A program made the translations under genes and the position numbers. The notes beneath the pieces are model-generated. The model had not been told where the DNA came from, did not search any database, and worked only from the letters and a program-made list of their open reading frames with translations. This document shows, piece by piece, positions 40,472-49,077 of a DNA stretch of 64,000 nucleotides (position 1 is its first letter; the number at the start of each line of letters is the position of its first letter). Source of the stretch: JBCCOW01 sp038749105 (lineage in GTDB: Bacteria; Planctomycetota; Phycisphaerae; Phycisphaerales; Phycisphaeraceae); NCBI GenBank assembly GCA_038749105.1, contig JBCDIM010000006.1, positions 1 to 64,000 on the forward strand, given 5' to 3'.

Positions 40472-41497
40472 GTGTACCCGCCCATGCCCCTCGCCCCCCT
40501 CCTCGACAACCTGCTCTCGGCGCCGATCCTCTTCTTCGGCCTCGGCATGCTCGCCACCGCCGTCCGCTCCGACCTCGAGATCCCCAAGCCGATGGCGCGG
40601 TTCCTCTCGCTGTACCTGCTGATCGCCATCGGGCTCAAGGGCGGGGCCGAGCTGCGGGCCGCCGGGCTTGACCTGCACATCATCCTGACGCTCGGCGTTG
40701 CTGTTGCGTCCGCCTTCGTCGTCCCAATCTGGACCTTCTTCCTGCTCCGCCTCAAGCTCGACGCCCCGAACGCCGCCGCCCTAGCCGCGACCTACGGCTC
40801 GATCTCGGCGGTCACCTTCATCACTGCTGAGGCCTTCCTCGAGAACCAGGAGATCGCCTCCTCCGGGTACATGGTGGCCGCCATGGCCCTTATGGAATCC
40901 CCCGCGATCATCGTCGGCGTCCTCCTCGCCCGGCACTACGCGCCCGCCACCCGCCCGACGCCCTCCGACTCGTTGCCCGGCCCGACCCACCACGCGACAT
41001 CGCTGAACCTCGGCGAGCTGCTCCGCGAAGCCGTCTGCAACGGGGCGGTCCTCGTCCTGCTCGGCTCCATGGTCATCGGCGCCATCATCCCCGACGACAA
41101 CATGGCCGCCATCACCCCTGGCTTCAAGGCCCCCTTCACCGCCCTGCTGTGCGTATTCCTACTCGACATGGGGCTCGTCGCCGCCCGCAAGCTCGGCGAC
41201 CTCAAGACCGGCGGCGCGTTCCTCATCGGCTTCGGCATCCTCGCCGCGCCCGTTCATGCCGCACTCGGCATCGGCCTCGCCGCGCTGCTCCAACTCCCCG
41301 TCGGCGACGCACTGCTCCTCGCCGTGCTCATCGGGTCTGCTTCCTATATCGCTGTGCCCGCCGCGATGCGGCTCTCCGTGCCCGACGCCAACCCGTCGAT
41401 CTACGTGCCCATGGCCCTGGCCATCACATTCCCTTTCAACGTCACCCTCGGCATCCCGCTCTACCTCGCCGCCATCCAAGCCCTATGGGGCACGTAA
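40472..41497 (+). CDS. sbtA: SbtA-family sodium-dependent bicarbonate transporter
   Basis: 341 residues, about ten membrane segments. Conserved marks include FFGLGMLATAVRSDLEIPKPMARFLSLYLLIAIGLKGGAEL, TYGSISAVTFITAEAFLE, YMVAAMALMESPAIIVGVLLAR and GSASYIAVPAAMRLSVPDANPSIY, which follow SbtA/DUF897 transporters (NADP-like GSISA motif and the second-half SASYIAVPAAMR repeat). It brings HCO3- in with Na+. The GTG start is used; an ATG four codons on is equally good. It is followed 21 bases later by its regulator. Confidence 0.9.
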   Translation: MYPPMPLAPLLDNLLSAPILFFGLGMLATAVRSDLEIPKPMARFLSLYLLIAIGLKGGAELRAAGLDLHIILTLGVAVASAFVVPIWTFFLLRLKLDAPNAAALAATYGSISAVTFITAEAFLENQEIASSGYMVAAMALMESPAIIVGVLLARHYAPATRPTPSDSLPGPTHHATSLNLGELLREAVCNGAVLVLLGSMVIGAIIPDDNMAAITPGFKAPFTALLCVFLLDMGLVAARKLGDLKTGGAFLIGFGILAAPVHAALGIGLAALLQLPVGDALLLAVLIGSASYIAVPAAMRLSVPDANPSIYVPMALAITFPFNVTLGIPLYLAAIQALWGT

Positions 41498-41518
41498 CCC
41501 CACCCCACCCGTCCCGCC

Positions 41519-41836
41519 ATGCTAGACGACAACGCCCCCACCTTCCGCCGTGTGAAACGCCTCGAGCTCATCCTCGACGCCATCCACGCCGAGGCCGCCA
41601 CCCAACTCCTCGACTCCCTCGGTGTCACCGGCTACACCGTCCTCCAGAACGCCATGGGTCAGGGCGACCGCGGCCGACGCGTCGGCGGCGACATCTCCGA
41701 CGTCTTCACCAACTGGGTCATCGTCACCACGTGCCCCCCCGACCGCCTCCCCGACATCGCCGCCGCCCTCCAGCCCCTGCTCCAACAGCATGGCGGCGTC
41801 CTGCTCACCACCGACGCCGACTGGCTCGAACACTAA
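41519..41836 (+). CDS. sbtB: SbtB-like PII-family regulator
   Basis: 105 residues. The fold strands are RRVKRLELILDAIHAEAATQLLDSLGVTGYTVL and NWVIVTTCPPDRLPDIAAALQPLLQQHGGVLLTTD, with the T-loop GQGDRGRRVGGDISDVF, in which RGxR is typical of SbtB. SbtB binds SbtA and closes it in step with adenine nucleotide signals. The cyanobacterial C-terminal Cys-redox loop (CGPxGC) is missing; the protein ends DADWLEH. Position right behind sbtA is the family's normal place. Confidence 0.85.
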   Translation: MLDDNAPTFRRVKRLELILDAIHAEAATQLLDSLGVTGYTVLQNAMGQGDRGRRVGGDISDVFTNWVIVTTCPPDRLPDIAAALQPLLQQHGGVLLTTDADWLEH

Positions 41837-41898
41837 GCCCCACCCGCCCCACTCGCCCTAACCAGCGATCACCACACCACCACCGCTCCGTGACAGCC

Positions 41899-41915
41899 GC
41901 GGGGCGACGCCCCGC
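41899..41915. repeat. Hairpin between sbtB and ppc
   Basis: GCGGGGC-GAC-GCCCCGC, a perfect seven-base stem, 47 bases before the ppc -10 box. No T-run, so more likely a repeat element than a terminator. The same GGGGCG/CGCCCC core is in the double hairpin at 56752. Confidence 0.5.
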
Positions 41916-41961
41916 CGGTGCGCCGCCACACCCCGCCGTCCAACCCCACACCCCCACTTGC

Positions 41962-41967
41962 TACCCT
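41962..41967 (+). promoter_or_regulatory. -10 hexamer for a leaderless ppc mRNA
   Basis: TACCCT, six bases before the GTG start; no Shine-Dalgarno. Confidence 0.35.
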
Positions 41968-41973
41968 TGCCCC

Positions 41974-44736
41974 GTGACCGCCACCCCTCCCAACACCCCA
42001 CCCGCCGACCGGTCCGCCGACCCCGACGCCCCACTCCGACGCGACGTCAAAACCCTCGGCTTCGAGCTCGGCAGGACCCTCCGTGAGCTCGGCTCCGCCG
42101 AGCTGTTCCCCCTCGTCGAAGACGTCCGTACCCTCGCCAAGCAGCGCCGCGAGGGCGACCCCGACGCCGAACCCAAGCTCATCGCCACCCTCGAGTCCCT
42201 CACCGAGCCCCAGCTCGAGGAGCTCGTCCGCGCCCTCGCCTGCTTCTTCGACCTCGCCAACCTCGCTGAGGACCGCCACCGCCTCCGCGTTCTCGATGAG
42301 CGCGAGCACGACACCGCCCCGAACCCCCGCAAGCAGTCCCTCGGCGACGCCCTCCACACGCTGCTCAACGACGGCGTCACCCCCGACGCCCTCGCCGACC
42401 GCCTCGAGCAGCTCGACATCGATCTGGTCCTCACCGCCCACCCCACCGAGGCCAAACGCCGCACCATCCGCAACACCCTCGCCCGGCTCCGCCGAGACCT
42501 CATCGACCTCGACCGCCCCGGCCTGCTCCCCCGCCAACGCCAGGCCCTGATCCAACGCATCCAGTGCGACCTCGCCTGCCTCTGGGACACCGACCCCCTC
42601 CGACCCAACAAGCCAACCGTCGAGGAAGAGCTCGAACGCGCCCTGTTCGTCCTCGACTCCGTCTGGGACCTGATCCCCCCCCTCCAACGCCAGGCCCGGC
42701 TCGCCCTCCCCGACGATACGCAAGCCCCGCCGCTCGGCCTCCGCTTCGGCTGCTGGATCGGCGGCGACCGTGACGGCAACCCCTTCGTCACCCCCGCCGT
42801 CACCACCCACGCCCTCGCCCGCCTCCGCGCCGCCACCGTCCACCACCACCTCCGCGAGGCCCGCGACCTCCGCCGGATGCTCTCGCTCTCCTCCACCTTC
42901 CACCCCCCCTCCCCCGAGCTGCAGACCCGCCTCGACCGCTGGGGCGCCCAGATGCCCGAGCTCGCCGAGCACCTCGCCGACATCAACCCCCACGAGCAGT
43001 ACCGCCGCTACCTCACCGGCGTCATGGCCCGCCTCCACCGCTCCGAAACCATCGACCCCGCCAACCCCCAGTCCATCCCCGACGCCGCCTACCGCACCGC
43101 CGACGAGCTCATCGACGACCTCCAGCTCGCCCAGGCCAGCCTCCGCGACGACGGCCACGCCATCCTCGCCGACGGGCCCCTCCAGGAGTGGATCGACCGC
43201 ACCCACGTCTTCGGGCTCCACTTCGCCCGCCTCGACATCCGCGAAGACTCCCGCACGCTCCACCAGGCCATCCACGAGCTCGCCCAGACCACCGGGCTCC
43301 ACCACACCTACGCCGACCTCAACAAGACCGACCGCACCGGCTTCCTCGCAGCTCGCCCCACCCTCACCCACCCCGTCGACCACCTCACCCTCAGCGAGAC
43401 CGCCCACAAAACGCTCGGCCTCTTTGAGCTCCTCGAACACGCCCACGCCACCCTCGGCTCCGAGGCCCTGGGCTGCTGCATCATCTCGATGACGCACCAC
43501 CCCAGCGACGTCCTCGCCGTCCTCTGGCTCGCCCAGCTCGCCGCCGCCAACCTCAACCCCGACACCCCCACCCCCACGCCCCGCAACACCATGCCGATCG
43601 TCCCGCTGTTCGAGACGATCGACGACCTCGAGAACGCGCCCGAGACCCTCGCCCAGCTCCTCGCCTGCCCGCCTTATGCCGATCGGCTCAAGGCCGTCAA
43701 CGCCAACCGCCAGACCGTCATGGTCGGCTACTCCGACTCCTGCAAGGACGGCGGCTACCTCGCCTCCAACGCCGGGCTCTACCACGCCCAGCGTGCCCTC
43801 GCCCGAACCGCCAAACAGCACGGCATCGACCTGGTCCTCTTCCACGGCCGGGGCGGCGCGCTCGGCCGCGGCGGTGGCCCCGCGGCCCGCTCCGTCCTCA
43901 CCCTCCCGCCCGAGGCGGTCAACCACCGCATGCGCATCACCGAGCAGGGCGAGGTCCTCGCCGACCGCTACGACGACGCCGACATCGCGCTGCGGCACCT
44001 CGAACAGGTCGCCTGGGCCACCCTTAAGGTCTCGCACGACGCCGAGGGCTCGCACGACGTCCCCGCCGAGTGGGAGTCCGCCCTCCAGAGCTCCGCCGCC
44101 GCGTCCCGCGCCGCCTACCGCGCCCTCCGTGACGACCCCGCCTTCCTCGCCTACTTCGACCAGGCCACGCCCATCAACGTCATCGAGTCGCTGCCCATCG
44201 GGTCACGCCCGTCGCGCCGCCGCGCCCGCGTCTCGCTCGATGACCTCCGCGCGATCCCCTATACCTTCGCCTGGACCCAAAACCGGCATCTGCTCACCGC
44301 CTGGTTCGGGCTCGGCACCGGGCTCAACACGCTCGACCCCGGCCTGCTCAAGACCATGTACGCCGACTGGCCCGTCTTCCGGGGCATCATCGACAACGCC
44401 GAGCTCGCGCTGGCGAAGTCCGACATGCCCATCGCCAAACGCTACGCCGACCAGCTGGACGCCCCACCGGAAGACCCCGAAGCCGGCCAGCGCCTGTTCG
44501 CCCGCATCGAAGCCGAATTCCAAGCCAGCCGCGACACCGTGCTCGCGATCACCGGGGCCGACGACCTGCTGTCGCAGACGCCCTGGCTGCGGCGGTCGAT
44601 CCAGGTGCGTAATCCCTATATCGACCCTTTGAACCTGATCCAGATCGAGCTGATGCGTCGCGGCAGTGACCCGGCGTCGCACCTGTCGCGTATGACGGTC
44701 CAGGCGATCGCGGCGGGCCTCCGCACCACGGGCTGA
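41974..44736 (+). CDS. ppc: Phosphoenolpyruvate carboxylase
   Basis: 920 residues, normal length. Active-site signatures: VLTAHPTEAKRRTIRN (His), GCWIGGDRDGNPFVT, VMVGYSDSCKDGGYLASN (Lys), FHGRGGALGRGGGP (Arg/His loop). It makes oxaloacetate from PEP and bicarbonate. The C-terminus ends AAGLRTTG where QNTG/RNTG is usual, so the final Asn is Thr. The GTG start puts a short Pro/Thr tail before RRDVKTLGFELGRTLREL. It is the last of four same-strand bicarbonate genes and its stop directly abuts the stop of the lipoprotein gene on the other strand. Confidence 0.95.
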   Translation: MTATPPNTPPADRSADPDAPLRRDVKTLGFELGRTLRELGSAELFPLVEDVRTLAKQRREGDPDAEPKLIATLESLTEPQLEELVRALACFFDLANLAEDRHRLRVLDEREHDTAPNPRKQSLGDALHTLLNDGVTPDALADRLEQLDIDLVLTAHPTEAKRRTIRNTLARLRRDLIDLDRPGLLPRQRQALIQRIQCDLACLWDTDPLRPNKPTVEEELERALFVLDSVWDLIPPLQRQARLALPDDTQAPPLGLRFGCWIGGDRDGNPFVTPAVTTHALARLRAATVHHHLREARDLRRMLSLSSTFHPPSPELQTRLDRWGAQMPELAEHLADINPHEQYRRYLTGVMARLHRSETIDPANPQSIPDAAYRTADELIDDLQLAQASLRDDGHAILADGPLQEWIDRTHVFGLHFARLDIREDSRTLHQAIHELAQTTGLHHTYADLNKTDRTGFLAARPTLTHPVDHLTLSETAHKTLGLFELLEHAHATLGSEALGCCIISMTHHPSDVLAVLWLAQLAAANLNPDTPTPTPRNTMPIVPLFETIDDLENAPETLAQLLACPPYADRLKAVNANRQTVMVGYSDSCKDGGYLASNAGLYHAQRALARTAKQHGIDLVLFHGRGGALGRGGGPAARSVLTLPPEAVNHRMRITEQGEVLADRYDDADIALRHLEQVAWATLKVSHDAEGSHDVPAEWESALQSSAAASRAAYRALRDDPAFLAYFDQATPINVIESLPIGSRPSRRRARVSLDDLRAIPYTFAWTQNRHLLTAWFGLGTGLNTLDPGLLKTMYADWPVFRGIIDNAELALAKSDMPIAKRYADQLDAPPEDPEAGQRLFARIEAEFQASRDTVLAITGADDLLSQTPWLRRSIQVRNPYIDPLNLIQIELMRRGSDPASHLSRMTVQAIAAGLRTTG

Positions 44737-46191
44737 TCAGTCCCAGCCCACCCGCCCCTGCCAGGACGCGATGCGTCGCGGGTCTTGAGCCGAGACGCTG
44801 CCGTTGCCGTTGTACGCAGGTACCCGGAAGTAGATGAGTTTGGCGGGCTGCCCCGCCGCGGCGCCCCGCACGCCGTCGAGCCGGGCCGATGCGCCGGGCC
44901 GGTTGCCCACCTGCAGCTCGACGGTGCTCCCGCCTGACGCTGCGCCGTCTTCTGGGTCCAACCACAGCGGAACCACATAGAACCGCTGGGGGAAAACATC
45001 GCAGTAGTCGGTATTGGCCTGGGCCTGGTATTCCATATAAGCACCCAGCGCGAGGATGCCCAGGCCGACCAGGCCGGCGGTGTCGTTGTTCCGGCTGAAG
45101 CCCCGGCTGGCGACGACCGAGCCGACGAGGATACCAGCCCGCCCGAGCGTGGCCTTGGCGAGCCGGAGGTCTTCGAGGTTGTTCCAGCGGTGGTCGACCG
45201 CGAGGCGGTTTACATCCGTGACGACATGCGACTCGTCCTGGCGTTTGCCGTCCACCTCGACGCGGAGCCGGGCGGGGGTGCTGCCGAAGACGGGGACGAA
45301 CCGGGCGAGTGCGCCGCTGGGGCCGTAGGCCTGCTTCCGCGGGGCCAAGCCGTAGGAGGCGACGAGCACCGCGTTGTACGGCTCGTTCCACAGCCGATCC
45401 CGCAGCGGCCCGAGGGCGGGGTTCAGCCACACGGCCCGGTCGAGAAAGTCGCGGGCCTCGTCGTCGCGGCCGAGCTGCTGGCTGGCGATGCCGTGCAGCA
45501 GGTAGCCCAGCGTGAAGTTGGACGCCTCCGCGACGTACCCGTTGTCGAGGTAGTCCGGCTCGCCCCGCTCCTCCGCCCGTGCCGCCCGCTTCACCAGGTC
45601 CAGCGATGTCACCGAGCCGACCCTCACCCCCGAACGACCGCCACCTACTCCGACACCTACTCCGACCGACCCCGCGACACGCGCCCGCTGCCGGTAACGG
45701 CTCGGCTCAGACTGCCCGAAGTCCCGCAGATAAAAAAGCGAGCTCTGAGCGGCCGCCCGCACATTATCCCACGACCCCAAGACGCCCTCGGTCAGCCCGA
45801 AATACGTCATCGCCAACGCCTGCTCAAACGGCTCGCCCTTCCAGACCCGCACTCCCTCGTTCACCACCACAGTCGCCACCGTCTTGTCGTCGTTGATCCC
45901 CTGGGTCCGCAGCAGGTCGTACACCTCGGCCAGCGACCCCTCCGCCCGCTCCGGCTCGCCGGCCGCCAGCTCCATCACCCCGACCCGCATCCGCGTAAGC
46001 ACATACCGCCGGCTGCCCTTGTCGTCCACGACCTGGCGACGCACGAACTCCGCCGCCTCCGAATACTGCCCGGTCAAGACCTGATCGGTCGGCGTCGCCA
46101 ACCGCGGCGCATGGCAACCCGCCAGCAGCAGCGCCGCGATCAACGCCACAAACACCCCGCCTAAACGATGGGCGGTCGTCGTCAGTCCCAT
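44737..46191 (-). CDS. COG3014-like lipoprotein
   Basis: 484 residues. Lipoprotein signal GVFVALIAALLLAGCHAPR with Cys after LAG. TPR-like helices follow (TDQVLTGQYSEAAEFVRRQVV; RAEGSLAEVYDLLRTQGI; NFTLGYLLHGIASQQLGRDDEARDFLDRAVWLNP), then a C-terminal half with VPVFGSTPARLRVEVDGKRQDESHVVTDV and AYMEYQAQANTDY. This recalls the COG3014 lipoproteins that stand beside LpoB and YcfL in gammaproteobacteria (from memory). Its start overlaps the LpoB-like gene by 10 bases, so the two are one operon. A GVGVGVGGG run near residue 150 is low complexity. Confidence 0.65.
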   Translation of the reverse strand: MGLTTTAHRLGGVFVALIAALLLAGCHAPRLATPTDQVLTGQYSEAAEFVRRQVVDDKGSRRYVLTRMRVGVMELAAGEPERAEGSLAEVYDLLRTQGINDDKTVATVVVNEGVRVWKGEPFEQALAMTYFGLTEGVLGSWDNVRAAAQSSLFYLRDFGQSEPSRYRQRARVAGSVGVGVGVGGGRSGVRVGSVTSLDLVKRAARAEERGEPDYLDNGYVAEASNFTLGYLLHGIASQQLGRDDEARDFLDRAVWLNPALGPLRDRLWNEPYNAVLVASYGLAPRKQAYGPSGALARFVPVFGSTPARLRVEVDGKRQDESHVVTDVNRLAVDHRWNNLEDLRLAKATLGRAGILVGSVVASRGFSRNNDTAGLVGLGILALGAYMEYQAQANTDYCDVFPQRFYVVPLWLDPEDGAASGGSTVELQVGNRPGASARLDGVRGAAAGQPAKLIYFRVPAYNGNGSVSAQDPRRIASWQGRVGWD

Positions 46192-46772
46192 ACCGCCCCC
46201 AGTGCCTGACGCTTGAGCTCGAACCGGTCGTTCCACACCGGCGTGCCGCTGCCCAGCTCCGTCATCTCGAACTCCGCCACATACAGGTCCGTCCGGGCCT
46301 CGAACCCGCCCCGCGTCACCGACCGAATCGTCGCATTGAGCACGTGCGTCGGGCGTGTCCGTTCGCCGCCCCGCACCCCGCCGAACCGCTCGTCGAACTC
46401 GCCCGGCGATCGGGCCAACAGCAGCCGTTGCCGCTCGGCCGGGATCACCACCATGACGCGGTGTTCGTCCCAGAGCTGCTGCATCGACCGGCTGCTGACC
46501 AGCTTGCCCATCGGGTACCACTGCTCGCCCACGGTCAGCACGTCGCCCGAGAGGTTTGTTATGCGCTGGATCGAGACGACCCAGGGGTCATCGCTGGGCC
46601 CGCGCTGCGCGAACTCCCGCGACAGGCTCGCCGACATCGCCCCCGCGATCTCCTGAAAGTCCTCCACCTGCAGCCGACTACTCCGCGGCGTCGACGCGCA
46701 CCCCACCCCACCCACCACACCCCCAAAGAGCAACGCCGACACAAGCAGGGATCGAATCACACGGCCATGCAT
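46182..46772 (-). CDS. LpoB-like lipoprotein
   Basis: 196 residues with lipoprotein signal SLLVSALLFGGVVGGVGCAS. The mature part has the LpoB order: DFQEIAGAMSASLSREF, WVVSIQRITNLSGDVL, SRSMQQLWDEHRVMVVIPAE and THVLNATIRSV...DLYVAEFEMTELGSGTPVWNDRFELKRQA. LpoB is an outer-membrane lipoprotein that activates a class A penicillin-binding protein. GGAGAG lies about 7 bases before the ATG; the frame is open six codons further from a TTG. No penicillin-binding protein gene is in the window. Confidence 0.75.
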   Translation of the reverse strand: MHGRVIRSLLVSALLFGGVVGGVGCASTPRSSRLQVEDFQEIAGAMSASLSREFAQRGPSDDPWVVSIQRITNLSGDVLTVGEQWYPMGKLVSSRSMQQLWDEHRVMVVIPAERQRLLLARSPGEFDERFGGVRGGERTRPTHVLNATIRSVTRGGFEARTDLYVAEFEMTELGSGTPVWNDRFELKRQALGAVWD

Positions 46773-46797
46773 GACCAACTCTCCAGCCAACCCTTTG

Positions 46798-46821
46798 GCC
46801 CCCGGCTCTGCCGGGGGGCAC
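46798..46821. repeat. Palindromic element, GCCCCCGGC family, between lipoprotein genes
   Basis: GCCCCCGGC-TCT-GCCGGGGGGCA, followed by CGCG. Intergenic counterpart of the copies at 21614 and 24862. Confidence 0.75.
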
Positions 46822-46852
46822 GCGTTGGGCCTGATGCAATCGCGACGGGCCG

Positions 46853-47461
46853 TCAGTTCACCTGCTTGATTTCGTAGTCCTTGCTGAACACGATCTGATT
46901 GTTCAGAAAACTCACCAGCATCGCGTCCATCCGGTACAGCTGCGTGTCGCCACGCCCGACCCGCTCCACATCCAGCAGCAGCGTGTACGTGTTCTGCGCG
47001 TCATACGGCTCGGGCGTTACGGGGAACTCGGGGTCGTCGCCGACCACAGCCTCGGCGTCGGCGATCCGGGCGAGCCGGGCCCGCCGCTCGACGAACACCA
47101 GCTTCTCCTGGCCGACCCGGCTGTTGATCAGGTTGCTGCGGATCCGGCCCTGCACCAGTTCGAAGTCGCTGGTGGGCACGAGCCCGCCGGTGCTGTTCTT
47201 GATATCGCCCAGGATGATCCGCACGTCGCCGGGCGTGTCGCGCACCACGGGCAGCTCGTACAGGTCGCGGGCGAGCAGGTCGGGCACCTGGTCGGAAAAC
47301 TCGATCAGCGCGATGGGCAGGATGAGCGGCGACTCACGCTCGCCGCGCGTGTCGGCCGTGATCGGCACCCGGCCCTTCTGCTGACAGCCGACCCCGAACA
47401 GCCCCACCGCCAGCGTGCCTACCACCAGCGCGATCGATGTTCCACCGTGTAACCGTTGCAT
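46853..47461 (-). CDS. LpoB-like lipoprotein, second copy
   Basis: 202 residues; lipoprotein signal ALVVGTLAVGLFGVGCQQ. The mature part keeps the LpoB-like strands VRIILGDIKNSTGGLVPTSDFELVQGRIRSNLINSRVGQEKLVFVERRARLARI and YTLLLDVERVGRGDTQLYRMDAMLVSFLNNQIVFSKDYEIKQVN, but little else is shared with the neighbour. AGGAG lies 8 bases before the ATG. It opens the three-gene lipoprotein row. It may be a paralogue with a different partner. Confidence 0.65.
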   Translation of the reverse strand: MQRLHGGTSIALVVGTLAVGLFGVGCQQKGRVPITADTRGERESPLILPIALIEFSDQVPDLLARDLYELPVVRDTPGDVRIILGDIKNSTGGLVPTSDFELVQGRIRSNLINSRVGQEKLVFVERRARLARIADAEAVVGDDPEFPVTPEPYDAQNTYTLLLDVERVGRGDTQLYRMDAMLVSFLNNQIVFSKDYEIKQVN

Positions 47462-47597
47462 GCGTATTGCTCCTGAGGGACGACTTTCGGCCCACACCCG
47501 GGGCCAAGGGATCAGACGGGCCCAACCTGCCCGATGTTACGCCAACCGCGTCTCTCGGCCAGAACCCGAACACCGCCGTTGATGTTCCGGGCTTGGG

Positions 47598-47640
47598 TAA
47601 AAAAACGGCCCGGCAGCCCCGTAAGGTGCTGCCGAGCCGG
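47598..47640 (-). terminator. Rho-independent terminator of the PEP-CTERM gene
   Basis: On the minus strand GGCTCGGCAGC / GCTGCCGGGCC with an ACCTTACGGG loop, then GTTTTTTT. One G:T-type mismatch in the stem. It lies 47 bases after the PEP-CTERM stop. Confidence 0.9.
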
Positions 47641-47686
47641 TCAAGTGGATGCGGTTTGAATCCGTGCGTCTGCGGGATGTCCCTGA

Positions 47687-48505
47687 TTACGCGGCGGGGT
47701 CGTCGGCAGTTCGCCGGCGGCGGCGTGCGGTGAGCCCGATCAGGGCGACCAGCCCGGCCCCGGCGGCGGTCGGCGAGGGCACGGCCGTAAACCGGATGTT
47801 GTCCACCGCCGAGGAGCCGCCCAGGTTGATGACAACCTCGTCGAAGCCGTTGAGCCCGAGCTCCTCGGCGGTGATCGGGGCGATCCGGTTGGCGGAGTTG
47901 TCGCCGAAGGCCACGCCGGGCTGATAGAAGTCGGAGTCCGGGTCGACGAAGGCGCCAAAGCCCACGCGGACCTGGTTGTCGTCTTCGATGAAGGTGGCGA
48001 AGAAGCCCGAGTCTCTGCCGAACTCTTCGGGGCCCTCGACGTCGATCAGGTCGAAGCCGAAGGACGTGACCCGTTGGTCGAAGCTGAAGGTGAGCTCGCC
48101 ACCGGGGCGGGAGCCTTCGTCGTTGGGGCGGTCGACGAAGGTGCCGTCGTTGCGTTCGGCGCTGCCGGAGGTCTCCTGGATGATCAGGGCGTTGCCGAGG
48201 ACCGTGTTGAACGCGAGGTTGCCGCCGCCGGACCAGGACGGGCCTTCGAGGTCGCGGTCGGCGGTCCCGGTGAGGCTGGTGTCGAAGATGACAGCGAAGT
48301 CATTAGACGAGTTGAAGTTGTCGACCGAGATCGACACACCGGGGATGTAGCCCTTGTCGGTGTCGTCGGCAACGATCAGCCCGTGCTGGAGGTTCTCGAA
48401 GTCGATGAGCCGCTCGGTGCCGCCCAGGGCCGGGGCCGAGAGCGGGGTGACGGCGAGCAGGGCCGCCGTGGCGGGCAGCCGGCGTGTGATAGTTGAGCCT
48501 CGCAT
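47687..48505 (-). CDS. Secreted PEP-CTERM-like protein (VPSPT variant)
   Basis: 272 residues. Signal peptide (RRLPATAALLAVTPLSAPALGG), a beta-sandwich-like body (LIDFENLQHGLIVADDTDKGYIPGVSISVDNFNS; LTFSFDQRVTSFGFDLIDVEGPEEFG), and a tail VPSPTAAGAGLVALIGLTARRRRR. PSP takes the place of PEP, so recognition by an exosortase is likely but not certain. AGGAG lies before the ATG and a strong terminator follows the stop, so it is a single-gene unit. Role unknown; surface or matrix protein. Confidence 0.8.
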   Translation of the reverse strand: MRGSTITRRLPATAALLAVTPLSAPALGGTERLIDFENLQHGLIVADDTDKGYIPGVSISVDNFNSSNDFAVIFDTSLTGTADRDLEGPSWSGGGNLAFNTVLGNALIIQETSGSAERNDGTFVDRPNDEGSRPGGELTFSFDQRVTSFGFDLIDVEGPEEFGRDSGFFATFIEDDNQVRVGFGAFVDPDSDFYQPGVAFGDNSANRIAPITAEELGLNGFDEVVINLGGSSAVDNIRFTAVPSPTAAGAGLVALIGLTARRRRRTADDPAA

Positions 48506-48654
48506 CGTGGTGTTCTCCTGGGTTCGGCGGTCGGAGCCCGGCGGGTAATCAGCCGCAGAGCCTGTGGATTGTCGAATACCTCAGTCCGGAAGCCACCCGA
48601 AGCCGTGCCCGCATCATGCAATTCGTGCCCGGAGGTGGGGCTGTAGCAATCAGG

Positions 48655-48660
48655 TAAGCT
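48655..48660 (+). promoter_or_regulatory. -10 hexamer for a leaderless mRNA
   Basis: TAAGCT, six bases before the front ATG of the MazG-like gene. It supports that start over the one 26 codons further in. Confidence 0.4.
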
Positions 48661-48666
48661 CCGACG

Positions 48667-49077
48667 ATGGCGGACGCCCAAGACCCACCCCCGACCCCAC
48701 CCTCAACCCCACCCTCGAAGCCCCCCCAAAGCCCCGGCGGGGGCATGACCGACACCACCGCCACGCTCGCCCAGTGCAAGGCCCTGGTCGATGCGTTTGT
48801 GGCCGAGCGCGACTGGCACCGCTTCCACCAGCCCAAGAATCTGGCGATGTCGATCGCGATCGAGGCGGCCGAGCTGATGGAGCACTTCCAATGGCCCGAG
48901 GGCGAATCGACCGAGGGTATTCAGGCAGACGCCGAGCGGATGCAGGGCGTGCGTGAAGAGCTCAGCGACGTGCTCGCCTACGCCTTCAGCCTCGCCAACG
49001 CGCTAGACATCGATATCGCCGCCGCCTTCCAGTCGAAGATGGCCCACAACGCCCGAAAGTACCCACCGCCCCCATGA
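48667..49077 (+). CDS. MazG-like nucleotide pyrophosphohydrolase
   Basis: 136 residues. The metal-binding EXXE helices are seen in MSIAIEAAELMEHFQW and REELSDVLAYAFSLANALDIDIAAAF, the layout of single-domain MazG/RS21-C6 enzymes that hydrolyse (d)NTPs and clean the pool of odd nucleotides. An N-terminal tail (PPPTPPSTPPSKPPQSPGGG) comes from CCACCC-type repeats; the conserved domain starts at residue 27, where a second ATG exists. The last four bases overlap the next gene's start (ATGA), so the two are coupled. Confidence 0.85.
   Translation: MADAQDPPPTPPSTPPSKPPQSPGGGMTDTTATLAQCKALVDAFVAERDWHRFHQPKNLAMSIAIEAAELMEHFQWPEGESTEGIQADAERMQGVREELSDVLAYAFSLANALDIDIAAAFQSKMAHNARKYPPPP

Noticed and set aside
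41869..44055. 728-codon open frame antisense to ppc
   Set aside because: Gly/Val/Glu-rich shadow of the PEP carboxylase gene.
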